Shown in pieces: positions 20,698 through 30,224 of a stretch of DNA of 64,000 nucleotides. Under the pieces are notes generated by a model, which was not told the DNA's origin, did no database searches, and saw nothing but the letters and a program-made list of their open reading frames with translations. Numbering within the stretch: the stretch's first letter is position 1; each line of letters opens with the position of its first letter. This DNA comes from Eoetvoesiella caeni (GTDB lineage Bacteria; Pseudomonadota; Gammaproteobacteria; Burkholderiales; Burkholderiaceae_B), in contig NZ_QNRQ01000008.1 of the NCBI RefSeq assembly GCF_003315175.1, positions 115,760 through 179,759 of the forward strand. The letters are read 5' to 3'. A program made the translations under genes and the position numbers.

Positions 20698-22023
20698 TCA
20701 ATCCAGCTTTTCCAGCACCGACTTGATGGTGGCAAAGAGCCGGTCTATTTGTTCGTCTTCGACGATAAGCGGGGGCGAAACGGCGATGGTGTCGCCGGTA
20801 TAGCGTAAAAGAACGCCCTGGTCGAAGCATGCCTGGAAGGCTTCTTCAGTGCGGGTTCCGGGGGCTCCGGGCCTTGCGGCCAGTTCTATGCCCGCCACCA
20901 GTCCCAGATTGCGAACGTCCACCACATGGCGCACGCCATTGAGTTTGTGCGCGGCCGCTTCGAGCTTGGGCGCCATTGCACTGGCGCGCGCAAACAGTTT
21001 TTCACGTTCGTAGATTTCCAGGGTGGCCAGTACGGCAGCCATGGCCAAGGGGTGGCCCGAATAGGTGTAGCCGTGGAACAGCTCGATGCCGCCGGCGGCT
21101 GAGTTCATGATGCCGTCGTGGATTTCGCGCCGTATGGCGACCGCCCCGCAGGGCACGCTGGCATTGCTGATGCCTTTGGCCAGGGTGATAAGGTCGGGTA
21201 CAACGCCGAAGAAGTCGCTGGCCGTGGCTGCGCCCAGGCGTCCGAAGGCCGTGATGACTTCGTCGAAGATCAACAAAATGCCGTGCTTTTCGGTGATGGC
21301 TCGCAGTTTTTCCAGATAGCCCTTGGGCGGCAGCAGCACGCCGGCCGAACCGGCCATGGGTTCGACGATGACGGCGGCGATGGTCGAGGCGTCGTGCAGG
21401 GCGATCAGCTGTTCGAGTTCGTCGGCCAAGTGCGCGCCCCAGGCCGGCTGGCCCCGGCTGAACGCATTGTGTTCCAGGCTGTGCGTATGCGAAAGATGGT
21501 CGACGGCCGGCAGCAGGGCGCCCGAAAACGCCTTGCGGTTGGGCGTAATGCCGCCCACCGATATGCCGCCAAAGCCTACGCCGTGATAGCCGCGCTGGCG
21601 GCCGATGAAGCGCGTGCGCGAGCCTTCGCCGAGCGAGCGGTGGTAGGCCAGGGCGATTTTCAGCGCAGTGTCGACCGATTCCGAGCCCGAATTCGTGAAG
21701 AATATGCGATCCAGGCCCGCCGGCATGATTTTGGCAACTGCCGCTGCGGCTTCGAAGGCGCCCGCATGGCCCATTTGAAAACCCGGGGCATAGTCCAGGG
21801 TGCTGGTCTGGCGCGTGATGGCGTCGATGATTTCCTGGCGGCCGTGTCCCGCATTGACACACCATAGCCCCGAAGTGCTGTCCAGTATTCGCCGGCCGTT
21901 GATGTCGGTGTAATACATGCCTTTGGCGCTGGCCAGCAGGCGCGGGCGCTGCTTGAACTGCCGGTTGGCCGTAAACGGCATCCAAAGGTTGGAAAGGTCG
22001 GGAATGCTGGCGTTGTCGTTCAT
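20698..22023 (-). CDS. Omega-amino acid (beta-alanine)-pyruvate aminotransferase
   Basis: This 441-residue class III PLP transaminase probably moves an amino group from beta-alanine or another omega-amine to pyruvate. Seen: FTNSGSESVDTALKIA (phosphate-binding), GYHGVGFGG, the PLP-stacking FDEVITAFGR (D254) and the Schiff-base lysine K283 in TLAKGISNAS. The N-terminal LSNLWMPFTANRQFK closely resembles annotated beta-alanine-pyruvate transaminases. ATG at 22023 is preferred; the frame is open for another 62 codons but that part overlaps folA. The substrate is inferred from family resemblance. Confidence 0.88.
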   Translation of the reverse strand: MNDNASIPDLSNLWMPFTANRQFKQRPRLLASAKGMYYTDINGRRILDSTSGLWCVNAGHGRQEIIDAITRQTSTLDYAPGFQMGHAGAFEAAAAVAKIMPAGLDRIFFTNSGSESVDTALKIALAYHRSLGEGSRTRFIGRQRGYHGVGFGGISVGGITPNRKAFSGALLPAVDHLSHTHSLEHNAFSRGQPAWGAHLADELEQLIALHDASTIAAVIVEPMAGSAGVLLPPKGYLEKLRAITEKHGILLIFDEVITAFGRLGAATASDFFGVVPDLITLAKGISNASVPCGAVAIRREIHDGIMNSAAGGIELFHGYTYSGHPLAMAAVLATLEIYEREKLFARASAMAPKLEAAAHKLNGVRHVVDVRNLGLVAGIELAARPGAPGTRTEEAFQACFDQGVLLRYTGDTIAVSPPLIVEDEQIDRLFATIKSVLEKLD

Positions 22024-22051
22024 GCTGGCCCTTTTGATGCAAAAGACATGA

Positions 22052-22546
22052 TCATGGTTTTTTACGGCGATACACCACGAAGTCGAACCTGTAGCCGTTT
22101 TCGTCGGGCTGCGCCAGCCTTTCGGCCTCTTCCCATTCGGATTGCGGCAAGGGCGGGAAAAACACGTCGCCTTCGACTTGAGCATGGACTTCAGTGGCGA
22201 CGATCTCATCGGCCAGGGGAAGCGCCTGTTCGAAAATTTGCGCGCCGCCGATAATGCAGGCCGTGCCGCCGGGAGGGCAGCTTGCCAGCGCAGCGTTTAG
22301 CGAGCTGAACACCGTTGCGCCTTGCGCACTAAATTCCGGGTCGCGGCTGATCACCAGGTTGGGCCGGCCGGGCAGGGGGCGGCCCAGGGATTCCCAGGTT
22401 TTACGTCCCATGATAATGGGCTGGCCCATGGTGTTGCGCTTGAAGTGGGCCAGGTCGCTGGGCAGGCGCCAGGGCAGCGCGTTGTCGCGGCCTATGACGC
22501 GGTTGTCGGAATAGGCTACGACGAACTTGATGCGAACTTGGGTCAT
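22052..22546 (-). CDS. folA: Dihydrofolate reductase
   Basis: This 164-residue cytoplasmic enzyme reduces dihydrofolate to tetrahydrofolate with NADPH. Seen: the N-terminal VVAYSDNRVIGRDNALPWRL with its Met20-type loop, the catalytic acid D31 in RLPSDLAHFK, and the NADPH-binding MGRKTWESLG and GGAQIFEQAL. It lies 9 bases after thyA on the same strand, forming the common thyA-folA pair, in which the second enzyme regenerates the folate oxidised by the first. Confidence 0.96.
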   Translation of the reverse strand: MTQVRIKFVVAYSDNRVIGRDNALPWRLPSDLAHFKRNTMGQPIIMGRKTWESLGRPLPGRPNLVISRDPEFSAQGATVFSSLNAALASCPPGGTACIIGGAQIFEQALPLADEIVATEVHAQVEGDVFFPPLPQSEWEEAERLAQPDENGYRFDFVVYRRKKP

Positions 22547-22555
22547 GAGCAGCCC

Positions 22556-23350
22556 TTAAACCGCCACGGGCGCTTTGATGTGCGGATGCGGATCGTAGTC
22601 GGTGATTTCGAAGTCTTCGTATTCGTAATCGAAGAGGCTGGCCGGCTTGCGCTTGATATGCAGTTTGGGATAGGGGCGCGGTTCGCGCGACAGCTGCAAT
22701 TGGACCTGGTCGAAGTGGTTGCTGTAAAGATGGCAGTCGCCGCCCGTCCAGATGAAGTCGCCGACGTCAAGATTGCACTGTTGCGCAACCATGTGCGTCA
22801 GTAGGGCGTAGCTGGCAATATTGAACGGCACGCCCAGGAAAATATCGGCGCTGCGCTGGTACAACTGGCAGGACAACTTGCCGTCGGCAACATAGAACTG
22901 GAAAAAGGCGTGGCAGGGCGGTAGCGCCATATTGGGAATGTCGCTGACATTCCAGGCCGAAACAATAAGCCGGCGCGAGTCGGGATTGCTGCGAATCTGT
23001 TCCAGAACCTGCGAGATCTGGTCGATGTTGTTGCCGCTGGGCGTGGGCCACGAGCGCCATTGCACCCCATATACGGGCCCCAGGTTGCCTTGTTCGTCGG
23101 CCCATTCATTCCAGATGCTGACGCCGCGTTCTTGTAGCCACTGTACATTGGAGTCGCCGCGCAAAAACCACAGCAGTTCTATGAAGATGCTTTTGGTGTG
23201 CAGCTTTTTGGTGGTGACAAGCGGGAAGCCTTCTGCAAGATTGAAACGCATTTGATGGCCGAATATCGACCTCGTGCCCGTGCCGGTGCGGTCGGTCTTG
23301 GTTTGGCCGTGCTCAAAGACGTGGCGCATGAAGTCTTCGTATTGGTGCAT
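22556..23350 (-). CDS. thyA: Thymidylate synthase (ThyA type)
   Basis: This 264-residue enzyme, the same length as the classical E. coli form, methylates dUMP to dTMP using methylene-tetrahydrofolate. The catalytic cysteine is C146 in [41 protein letters not shown] and [15 protein letters not shown] are the other signature segments. The frame runs 29 codons further upstream, but ATG 23350 ([15 protein letters not shown]) matches the family start. It is followed by folA and preceded, 22 bases upstream, by an OsmC-like gene on the same strand. Confidence 0.98.
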   Translation of the reverse strand: MHQYEDFMRHVFEHGQTKTDRTGTGTRSIFGHQMRFNLAEGFPLVTTKKLHTKSIFIELLWFLRGDSNVQWLQERGVSIWNEWADEQGNLGPVYGVQWRSWPTPSGNNIDQISQVLEQIRSNPDSRRLIVSAWNVSDIPNMALPPCHAFFQFYVADGKLSCQLYQRSADIFLGVPFNIASYALLTHMVAQQCNLDVGDFIWTGGDCHLYSNHFDQVQLQLSREPRPYPKLHIKRKPASLFDYEYEDFEITDYDPHPHIKAPVAV

Positions 23351-23372
23351 AAGTATTACCGGGCGTCGTAGG

Positions 23373-23810
23373 TTAGGGGGCGGGTGCTTGTGTGTCGACA
23401 ATCGAAACCGCATGGGTGATTTCGGCTGTCTTGCCAAGCATGGCGGTGGCCGAGCAGTATTTTTCGTGGGAAAGCTGTACTGCGCGTTCGACCGCGGCGG
23501 TGGGCAGGCTGGCTCCGGTCACGAGAAATGCAAAATGGATCTTGGTGAATACCTTGGGGTCGGTCTCGGCGCGTTCGGCGGTCAGTTTAACCCGGCAACC
23601 GCTTACTTTGTGGCGGCCGCGCTTCAGGATAAGGACGACGTCGTAGGCTGCGCACCCGCCCGCACCGGTCAGCATCATTTCCATGGGGCGGGGGGCCTGG
23701 TTGTGGCCGCCGCCGTCGGGTGCCCCGTCCATGGCGGTAATGTGCCCGCTGCCCGTGCGTGCGACGAACAGCATGCCGTCGGGGCCGCCCCAGTCAATAG
23801 TGCATTCCAT
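23373..23810 (-). CDS. OsmC-family protein
   Basis: This 145-residue protein of the OsmC/Ohr fold probably acts as a thiol-dependent peroxidase or redox protein of the YhfA type. Seen: the family core [20 protein letters not shown] with one of the two expected cysteines, and [10 protein letters not shown] with the second. ATG 23810 is preceded by GAGG. The gene may be co-transcribed with thyA-folA. The physiological substrate is unknown for the YhfA-like subgroup. Confidence 0.85.
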   Translation of the reverse strand: MECTIDWGGPDGMLFVARTGSGHITAMDGAPDGGGHNQAPRPMEMMLTGAGGCAAYDVVLILKRGRHKVSGCRVKLTAERAETDPKVFTKIHFAFLVTGASLPTAAVERAVQLSHEKYCSATAMLGKTAEITHAVSIVDTQAPAP

Positions 23811-24061
23811 TTGATCAACCTCGTTGCGTAATCGTAAAAGTATTGAAAGGGTAATGATTACCGATCCACATTCAAACTGCAATCTACCGGCGTGCCGGAT
23901 TTTTTATATTATTGAGCCGGGGGTCGCTGAAGGAATTGCCCGCAGCCGGCTTTGCGAACCGCTGTTTGCCGCCTGGCGCGTTCAGATCCCCGGGGCAAGA
24001 CGGGACTGTGTCCGTTGTTGCCGGTATTTGAATTTTAACTTGCGGTTTTGCCGGGGGACTC

Positions 24062-24742
24062 ATGCGCGAACACCTTCATACTTCACAGCAACCTGGCTTT
24101 GCCAGGCGCCAAGGCCGGTTGGACGCGCTGCTTGGCGAAGTGGGTACGGCGCTTACCGTGCTTAGCGGAGCTGCCCACGCCGGCCGCCCCAACCCCGGCG
24201 GCAAGGCCGGCCCAGGGCCGCAGGCCATGCCTGCCGCCGAACAAAAGCACTCCGCCGGTTTGATGCGTGTCAACCATGTCGGCGAAATTTGCGCTCAGGC
24301 TTTGTATCGCGGGCAGGCCGTGCTGTGCCGCGACGAAAAGGCCAGGCAGGTCTTCAGGGATGCCGCCGCCGAAGAAGTCGATCATCTGGTTTGGTGCAAC
24401 CAGCGCCTGCGCGAACTGCAAAGCCGGCCCAGCTATCTGAATCCGCTTTGGTATGGCGGCTCGTTCGCCCTGGGCTTGCTGGCCGGGCTTGGCGGCACTT
24501 CCCGAAACCTGGGCTTCATGGCCGAAACCGAGGCCCAGGTCGAACGCCACCTGGAGTCTCATTTGAAGGACTTGCCCGCAGGGGACGAGCGCTCCAGGCG
24601 TATTGTCGAGCAAATGCGCGACGACGAGGCGCGCCACAGGGATACCGCCCAGGCCAGCGGGGGACAGGTTTTGCCGCGTCCGGTCAAGTTCGCCATGCGC
24701 TGCATGTCCAAAGTCATGACCACGACCGCTTACCGGATCTAA
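24062..24742 (+). CDS. coq7: 2-polyprenyl-3-methyl-6-methoxy-1,4-benzoquinone monooxygenase (Coq7-type)
   Basis: This 226-residue membrane-associated di-iron hydroxylase carries out the last ring hydroxylation of ubiquinone synthesis. The ferritin-like metal ligands are visible: E75 ([11 protein letters not shown]), the ExxH pair E105/H108, E157, and the second ExxH E189/H192. About 60 residues of low-complexity Gly/Pro/Ala sequence precede the catalytic core, as is common in betaproteobacterial Coq7. GGGGGA lies just before the ATG. It is the alternative to the flavin enzyme UbiF found in enterobacteria. Confidence 0.93.
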   Translation: MREHLHTSQQPGFARRQGRLDALLGEVGTALTVLSGAAHAGRPNPGGKAGPGPQAMPAAEQKHSAGLMRVNHVGEICAQALYRGQAVLCRDEKARQVFRDAAAEEVDHLVWCNQRLRELQSRPSYLNPLWYGGSFALGLLAGLGGTSRNLGFMAETEAQVERHLESHLKDLPAGDERSRRIVEQMRDDEARHRDTAQASGGQVLPRPVKFAMRCMSKVMTTTAYRI

Positions 24743-24983
24743 TAGGGCCGAAGCGCGAACGAAATCGTGGCGTGGATGAAAAGTCGACTCAGGGTTTATA
24801 CGGCAGGGTTAACGCCAAAGCGGCATTAAGTATCAAAACGAAACAATCGTGAAGATATTTTTCAAATCGCGGGTTTTTACTAGTGTTTAGCTCTTGCCTT
24901 CTTAGGGGAATGCTGCATAAATGCAACAATTTGCCGGTTTGAGCATAAATCCAAAATAATTCTTGCAATGCAGCAAGTGCTTC
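24743..24983. other. Non-coding stretch after coq7
   Basis: No gene is convincing here. The sequence becomes clearly A+T-richer from about 24840 onward, leading into the probable promoter of the small RNA gene (TATACAAT at 24984-24991). I see no strong terminator for coq7. Confidence 0.6.
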
Positions 24984-24995
24984 TATACAATTTAG

Positions 24996-25149
24996 TTATC
25001 GGATGTCGAAACGTGATTGCAGAGGGAAAACCCCCGGTCACGCGGTCTCAAGCTTAACGCTTTAGCAGCCCGGCATGCCAAGGTTGTCTCCTCCACCCTC
25101 CTCCTTTGGTGGATTTAACCCGAGATCTTTTGATCTCGGGTTTTTTTTT
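24996..25149 (+). ncRNA. Candidate small RNA with an exposed anti-Shine-Dalgarno loop
   Basis: A TATACA -10-like hexamer (24984-24989) precedes ~155 bases with no plausible frame that end in a strong intrinsic terminator. Near the 3' end is a hairpin with arms TCCACC (25092-25097) and GGTGGA (25108-25113). Its 10-base loop CTCCTCCTTT contains CCTCCTTT, identical to the 3' anti-Shine-Dalgarno tail of 16S rRNA. I recall an Rfam family named Betaproteobacteria toxic small RNA described as having an anti-SD motif, and this may be a member; that link is from memory and unchecked. Alternatively it is an attenuated leader of the glycan cluster downstream. The -35 is weak and the 5' end is an estimate. 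Confidence 0.65.
25117..25149 (+). terminator. Intrinsic terminator of the candidate small RNA
   Basis: An 11-bp perfect stem (AACCCGAGATC / GATCTCGGGTT) with a TTTT loop is followed by a run of T (nine T from 25141 to 25149, the first two also forming the stem end). This is a textbook Rho-independent terminator, 148 bases before the next gene. Confidence 0.93.
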
Positions 25150-25297
25150 GCCTTTTTCGCCGACTATGGGCTGCTTTTCCAGGGAGATCCGTATTATCTG
25201 GAGTAATATTTTTAGTTGCATCTTTTTCCGAGCATGAAGGTGTGCTGTTACATATACGGCCGATAATGATGTCTGATCAATTGTGGATGGGGGTTAT

Positions 25298-26434
25298 GTG
25301 GCTTCGCCAGTGACCTGGGACTCTTTAACCTGGATTTATATTTGCGTCGTGGCGTTTACCGTCGGCGGCCTTATTGTTGCGTCCGAACGTTGGCATGGAT
25401 CTTTTACGGGCGACTCCGACCTGCACAAGCCCCAGGCTTCGCATTCGCGCGCAACGCCGCGTGTCGGCGGCCTGGCGGTTGTGGCGGGCAGCCTGGCCGG
25501 CCTGCTGGTGCTGGGGCCGCGCAACATGACGCTGACCTGGCTGTGGCCGGTGCTGTTCATTGCGGCCATGCCGGTTTTTGTTGCCGGCCTGCTGGAAGAC
25601 ATTACCAAGGACGTGGGCTCGGGCAAGCGCTTGCTGGCGGCTTTCGTTTCCGCGGCCATTGCATGGTGGCTGCTGGGCGGCGTTTCGCGGGTGGGGTTCA
25701 GCGGTTTCGATTGGCTGCTTTCATTCTGGCCGGTATCGCTGCTTTTCACTGTGGTTGCGGTGGGCGGGTGCACGCATGCGCTCAATATTGTGGACGGCAT
25801 GAACGGCCTGGCCGGTATGGTCGCCACGCTTATGGCGGCCTCGATAGCCTTGGTTGCGCTGCAGGTGCAGGACTACCCCATTTTCTTGATTGCTACGGCG
25901 CTGGCCGCGGCCACGCTGGGTTTTCTGGTGTGGAATTTTCCGTTCGGCCGTGTGTTCCTGGGTGACGGCGGGGCCTATTTCCTGGGCTTCATGCTGGCCG
26001 AACTGGCCGTCTTGCTGGTTATTCGCAATCCCGGCGTTTCGCCTTTCTATGCGTTGGCCGTGCTTTTCTATCCGGTTTTCGAGACGCTGTTTTCCATTTG
26101 GCGCCGCCGCTTCAAGCGGGGCACGCCCATCGACCAGCCCGATGCCCTGCATTTGCATCAATTGGTGTTCCGGCGGCTTGTGCGTGTCACGTTCAGCCGC
26201 GACAGCCGCCATGCCGTGCCGGCGCTGTGCAATGCCATGGCGTCTCCGTATTTGTGGCTGCTGACATTGGTGGGCTTGGTGCCCGCCACGATCTGGTGGG
26301 ACAACGCGTGGGCGCTATGCGCCAGCCTGGTGGCGTTTGCCTCGGTTTATATCTGGCTATATTCTAGGCTGGTGTCCTGGCGCCGCCCGTCCTGGCTGTT
26401 GTTGCCTTCGCTGGGGCGCCGGCGCGACAAATAG
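25298..26434 (+). CDS. Undecaprenyl-phosphate glycosyl-1-phosphate transferase (WecA/WbpL/MraY superfamily)
   Basis: This ~378-residue polytopic membrane protein attaches the first sugar-1-phosphate to undecaprenyl phosphate at the inner membrane. Seen: [14 protein letters not shown], the substrate-binding [31 protein letters not shown] and a cytosolic HLHQLVFRR loop, with about ten hydrophobic helices. The start is GTG 25298, with GGGGG 5 bases upstream; an in-frame GTG at 25283 is an alternative. It opens the glycan cluster, whose next genes make a UDP-HexNAc uronic acid, so the first sugar is probably an N-acetylated hexosamine. The specificity is inferred. Confidence 0.88.
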   Translation: MASPVTWDSLTWIYICVVAFTVGGLIVASERWHGSFTGDSDLHKPQASHSRATPRVGGLAVVAGSLAGLLVLGPRNMTLTWLWPVLFIAAMPVFVAGLLEDITKDVGSGKRLLAAFVSAAIAWWLLGGVSRVGFSGFDWLLSFWPVSLLFTVVAVGGCTHALNIVDGMNGLAGMVATLMAASIALVALQVQDYPIFLIATALAAATLGFLVWNFPFGRVFLGDGGAYFLGFMLAELAVLLVIRNPGVSPFYALAVLFYPVFETLFSIWRRRFKRGTPIDQPDALHLHQLVFRRLVRVTFSRDSRHAVPALCNAMASPYLWLLTLVGLVPATIWWDNAWALCASLVAFASVYIWLYSRLVSWRRPSWLLLPSLGRRRDK

Positions 26435-26516
26435 CCCGGCGCGATTCCAGCGGTTTATGCAAGTTTTTTTTTCGTGTTCTGATTCTTATACTAGCGCGCA
26501 GCGTAGGAGATTCAAG

Positions 26517-27791
26517 TTGCAAATTCAAGACGTTAAATTAGCGGTTGTCGGTTTGGGCTATGTTGGCCTGCCTTTGGCTGTCGAGTTCGGAAAAAAGCGC
26601 CCGGTACTGGGTTTTGACATCAACGCACGCCGTATCGCCGAACTGAAAGAAGGCAAGGATCACACGCTTGAAGTCGACGCACCGGAAATGGCGCAAGCCA
26701 AGCACCTGCGTTTTGCACACGAGGCGGTGCAACTGGCCGAAGCCAACGTATTTATCGTCACCGTACCCACGCCCATCGACGAATACAAGCAACCTGACCT
26801 GACGCCATTGGTGCGCGCCAGCGAAACCCTGGGCAAAGTGCTGAAACGCGGCGATATCGTTATTTACGAATCCACGGTTTATCCCGGTGCCACCGAAGAA
26901 GTCTGTGTGCCGGTGCTCGAGCGCGTTTCGGGATTGCGCTTCAACGAAGACTTCTATGCCGGCTACAGCCCCGAGCGCATCAACCCGGGCGACAAGTCGC
27001 ACCGCGTCTCGACCATCAAAAAAGTCACATCGGGGTCCACCCCCGAAGTCGCCGATCTGGTCGATGAGCTGTACCGCGAGATTATCGTTGCGGGCACGCA
27101 CAAGGCCCAGTCCATCCGCGTCGCAGAAGCCGCCAAGGTCATTGAAAACACCCAGCGCGACGTGAACATTGCGCTGATCAACGAACTGGCGCTTATCTTC
27201 AATAGATTGGGCATCGATACGCAGGCTGTGCTTGAAGCGGCCGGCACCAAATGGAACTTCCTGCCGTTTCGTCCGGGCCTGGTGGGCGGGCATTGCATCG
27301 GCGTCGACCCCTACTACCTGACGCATAAAGCGCAGTCCATCGGCTACCACCCCGAAATCATTCTGGCCGGACGCAGGCTGAACGACTCCATGGGCGGCTA
27401 TGTCGTCTCGCAACTGGTCAAGGCCATGACCAAGCAGCGCATCCAGGTACAGGGTTCCAAAGTGCTGGTCATGGGCCTTACATTCAAAGAAAACTGCCCC
27501 GACCTGCGCAACACCCGGGTGGTGGACATCGTGCGCGAATTGGCCGAATACAACATCGATGTCGATGTGTACGACCCGTGGGTGCTTGCTGCCGATGCCG
27601 AGCACGAATACGGCATTACGCCGGTTCAGACCCTTAAACAGGGCGCATACGACGGCATTATCCTTGCCGTGTCGCATCATCAGTTCGTCGAACTTGGCCC
27701 CAAGGGTATCCGCGCGCTGGGCAAACCGGAACATGTGCTCTACGATCTTAAATACGTCCTGACGGCCGACGAGTCGGATTTGCGCCTGTAA
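26517..27791 (+). CDS. tviB: UDP-N-acetylhexosamine 6-dehydrogenase (TviB/WbpO family)
   Basis: This 424-residue cytoplasmic enzyme oxidises C6 of a UDP-HexNAc twice with NAD+, giving UDP-GlcNAcA or UDP-GalNAcA. Seen: the Rossmann motif [29 protein letters not shown], the conserved lysine segment [13 protein letters not shown] and the catalytic cysteine C260 in [20 protein letters not shown]. The start is a TTG at 26517 with AGGAG 7 bases upstream; the long frame upstream overlaps the previous gene. The epimerase gene next door (WbpP-like) indicates the Vi-antigen / P. aeruginosa O6 type pathway. Which of UDP-GlcNAc and UDP-GalNAc is oxidised cannot be settled from sequence alone. Confidence 0.92.
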   Translation: MQIQDVKLAVVGLGYVGLPLAVEFGKKRPVLGFDINARRIAELKEGKDHTLEVDAPEMAQAKHLRFAHEAVQLAEANVFIVTVPTPIDEYKQPDLTPLVRASETLGKVLKRGDIVIYESTVYPGATEEVCVPVLERVSGLRFNEDFYAGYSPERINPGDKSHRVSTIKKVTSGSTPEVADLVDELYREIIVAGTHKAQSIRVAEAAKVIENTQRDVNIALINELALIFNRLGIDTQAVLEAAGTKWNFLPFRPGLVGGHCIGVDPYYLTHKAQSIGYHPEIILAGRRLNDSMGGYVVSQLVKAMTKQRIQVQGSKVLVMGLTFKENCPDLRNTRVVDIVRELAEYNIDVDVYDPWVLAADAEHEYGITPVQTLKQGAYDGIILAVSHHQFVELGPKGIRALGKPEHVLYDLKYVLTADESDLRL

Positions 27792-27817
27792 TACTGCAAC
27801 GAAAAAGGTTTGATGAC

Positions 27818-28843
27818 ATGAGTACTCGCTATCAAAAAGTTCTGGCCGACCTCAATACCTCGCCCAAGCGGTGGCTGGTCACGGGTTGCGCCGGCTTTAT
27901 CGGCTCGAACCTGCTTGAAACGCTGCTGCAGATGGGGCAGACGGTCGTGGGGCTCGATAATTTCGCAACCGGCCACCAATACAATCTGGACGAGGTCCAG
28001 AAAATCGTCGGTCCTGAAAAATGGGCGAAGTTCACCTTGATCGAAGGCGACATCCGCGACCAGGCGGCCTGCGCAAAGGCGGTGAAGGACGTCGACTTCG
28101 TCTTGCATCAGGCTGCGCTGGGTTCGGTGCCGCGTTCGCTTAAAGATCCGGTCACGACCAACGACGTCAATATTTCGGGCTTTCTGAATATGCTGGTGGC
28201 AGCTCGCGATGCCGGCGTGAAGTCGTTTGTATACGCCGCGTCCAGCTCCACCTACGGCGACCACGAGGCCCTGCCCAAGGTCGAAGACCGTATCGGGCAT
28301 CCGCTTTCGCCTTATGCCGTAACCAAGTTCGTCAACGAACTGTATGCCGATGTGTTCGCCCGCTCGTACGGCTTCGGCAGCATAGGCTTGCGCTACTTCA
28401 ATGTGTTCGGCAAGCGCCAGGATCCCAACGGCGCCTATGCGGCGGTCATTCCGAAGTGGGTGTCGGCCATGATCCGCAATGAAGATGTCGTCGTCAATGG
28501 CGACGGCGAAACCAGCCGTGACTTCTGCTATGTCGAGAACGCAGTGCAGGCCAACATCCTGGCCGCGCTGGCGCAGCCCGAGGGCGTCAACCAGGTTTAC
28601 AACGTGGCGTTCAATGCCCGCACTTCGCTGAACGAACTGTTCCAGTACTTGGCCAAGTCGTTGGGCAATAACGGCGTTGTCTACGACAAGCAGCCGGTTT
28701 ATGCCGATTTCCGTGCCGGCGATGTGCGCCATTCGCAGGCCGACATCAGCAAGGCCAAGAACTTGCTGGGCTACGAGCCCATGCATAACATCGTCCAGGG
28801 CCTGGAGGTTGCAATGCCCTGGTATACACAGTTCCTGCGTTGA
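27818..28843 (+). CDS. wbpP: UDP-N-acetylglucosamine C4 epimerase (WbpP/TviC family)
   Basis: This 341-residue extended short-chain dehydrogenase is the same length as WbpP. It interconverts UDP-GlcNAc and UDP-GalNAc, or the corresponding uronates. Seen: the NAD-binding [12 protein letters not shown] (22-32), the catalytic serine cluster SSSTYGD and the catalytic pair Y166/K170 in [24 protein letters not shown] is the substrate-binding segment typical of this subgroup. It lies 26 bases after the dehydrogenase. Together they supply UDP-GalNAcA to the transferases downstream. Confidence 0.93.
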   Translation: MSTRYQKVLADLNTSPKRWLVTGCAGFIGSNLLETLLQMGQTVVGLDNFATGHQYNLDEVQKIVGPEKWAKFTLIEGDIRDQAACAKAVKDVDFVLHQAALGSVPRSLKDPVTTNDVNISGFLNMLVAARDAGVKSFVYAASSSTYGDHEALPKVEDRIGHPLSPYAVTKFVNELYADVFARSYGFGSIGLRYFNVFGKRQDPNGAYAAVIPKWVSAMIRNEDVVVNGDGETSRDFCYVENAVQANILAALAQPEGVNQVYNVAFNARTSLNELFQYLAKSLGNNGVVYDKQPVYADFRAGDVRHSQADISKAKNLLGYEPMHNIVQGLEVAMPWYTQFLR

Positions 28844-28853
28844 TGCTTTCGAC

Positions 28854-30203
28854 TTGAAAACGTTTTCTCAAAGACTTTCCAGCTTGCACGCCGACCACCG
28901 GCGTATCGCTATGGGGGCGGCGCGAGTCGCCTTTTTTTTGTTGCTGGGCAAGGCGGCGGGTGCGCTCAAGGAAATGGCCGTGGCATATCGCTACGGCGTC
29001 AGCGACGCGGTCGACGCCTACCAGTTCACCATCACCATGGCAAGCTGGCTGCCGCTTACGATAGTCGGCGCCTTGTCGGTCGTCCTGATTCCCGTGCTGG
29101 TGCGCACGCGTTACGACGACCGTGCGGCGCGCGCGCGCTTCCTGGGCGAACTGCAGGGCTGGACTATTGCGGGCGGCACCGTGCTGGCCGTACTGACGTA
29201 TCTGCTGTGGCCGTTGATATTGGACTGGGTCGGCCTGGGGCTTAGCGCCCAGGCGCGCCAGATGAGCCTGGAATTGAACATAGCCTTTGCTCCGGCGGCA
29301 CTGCTGACGCTGGTAACAGGCATCAGTGCCGCGCGCTTGCGCGCGCACGAGCGGCATATCAATACCTTGCTGGACAGCGTTCCGGCAGTCGTCATCCTGG
29401 TTTGGGTGCTGCTTGCCGGGGTAGTGACCGATGTGGGGCCATTGATGTGGGGAACGCTGGTCGGGTACCTTATCCAGTCGGCCTGGCTTTTGTGGCTGGC
29501 GGCAAGGGCCGACGGCATGTGGGGACGGCCGCGCCTGGCCTGGTCGGCGCACCAATGGCCCGATCTGGTCAAGGCGGCCGGTGTGATGCTGCTGGGACAG
29601 GTTGCCATGAGCTTTGTCGGGCCTATCGACCAATATACGGCGGCCAACCTGGGCGGCAATGCCAATGCAACCCTGGGCTATGCCAGCCGCCTGCTGTCCC
29701 TGGTGCTGGGAATAGGGGCGGCCTCGGTGGGGCGTGCGGCCTTGCCGGTACTGGCCGACATACAAAGCCGGGGCGATCGGGCGCGGGCGCGTTCGATGGC
29801 GCTCAAGTGGTCGGTGCTGATGCTGGCCGCGGGAGCGGCCGCTACGCTGGTAGGCTGGATTCTGGCGCCGTGGGGCGTGGCGCTTTTGTTCGAGCGCGGC
29901 GCTTTTACCGCCCAGGATACGGTCTCGGTCGCCCACGTCCTGCGCTGGGGTCTGCTGCAATTGCCTTTCTATTTCGGTGTGCTGGTTCTGGTGCAATTGC
30001 TGGCCAGCCAGAACCGCTATCGCATCATGGCGATTATCGCCATTGCCAACTTCGGCCTGAAGGCCGTCATGAATTTCGTTCTGGCGCCCAGTATGGGCGC
30101 CGCCGGCATTATGCTGGCTACCAGCCTCATGTATGCCTTGTCTTACATTTGTTACGTGGCTGTTGCTGTGAGGTCGGCGCACGCCGGGCATACTTCAAGC
30201 TAG
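28854..30203 (+). CDS. MurJ/MviN-like lipid-linked oligosaccharide flippase
   Basis: This 449-residue protein of the MOP superfamily has about 12-14 predicted membrane helices. The N-terminal LLLGKAAGALKEMAVAYRYG and VDAYQFTITMASWLP resemble the start of MurJ. It is shorter than true MurJ (about 510-525) and lies in a glycan cluster, so a Wzx-like role in flipping the undecaprenyl-linked glycan is more likely than lipid II transport. The start is TTG 28854, 10 bases after the epimerase stop; ATG 28911 is an alternative that would remove part of the N terminus. Confidence 0.8.
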   Translation: MKTFSQRLSSLHADHRRIAMGAARVAFFLLLGKAAGALKEMAVAYRYGVSDAVDAYQFTITMASWLPLTIVGALSVVLIPVLVRTRYDDRAARARFLGELQGWTIAGGTVLAVLTYLLWPLILDWVGLGLSAQARQMSLELNIAFAPAALLTLVTGISAARLRAHERHINTLLDSVPAVVILVWVLLAGVVTDVGPLMWGTLVGYLIQSAWLLWLAARADGMWGRPRLAWSAHQWPDLVKAAGVMLLGQVAMSFVGPIDQYTAANLGGNANATLGYASRLLSLVLGIGAASVGRAALPVLADIQSRGDRARARSMALKWSVLMLAAGAAATLVGWILAPWGVALLFERGAFTAQDTVSVAHVLRWGLLQLPFYFGVLVLVQLLASQNRYRIMAIIAIANFGLKAVMNFVLAPSMGAAGIMLATSLMYALSYICYVAVAVRSAHAGHTSS

Positions 30204-30224
30204 TTTTTTGAAACGGGTATTGTT

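Noticed and set aside
28746..30191. 481-codon minus-strand frame opposite the flippase
   Set aside because: Gln/His/Arg-rich low-complexity antisense of a membrane protein gene.
28854..30203. Calling this the housekeeping murJ
   Set aside because: About 70 residues short of usual MurJ and embedded in a glycan cluster; a dedicated flippase is more likely.
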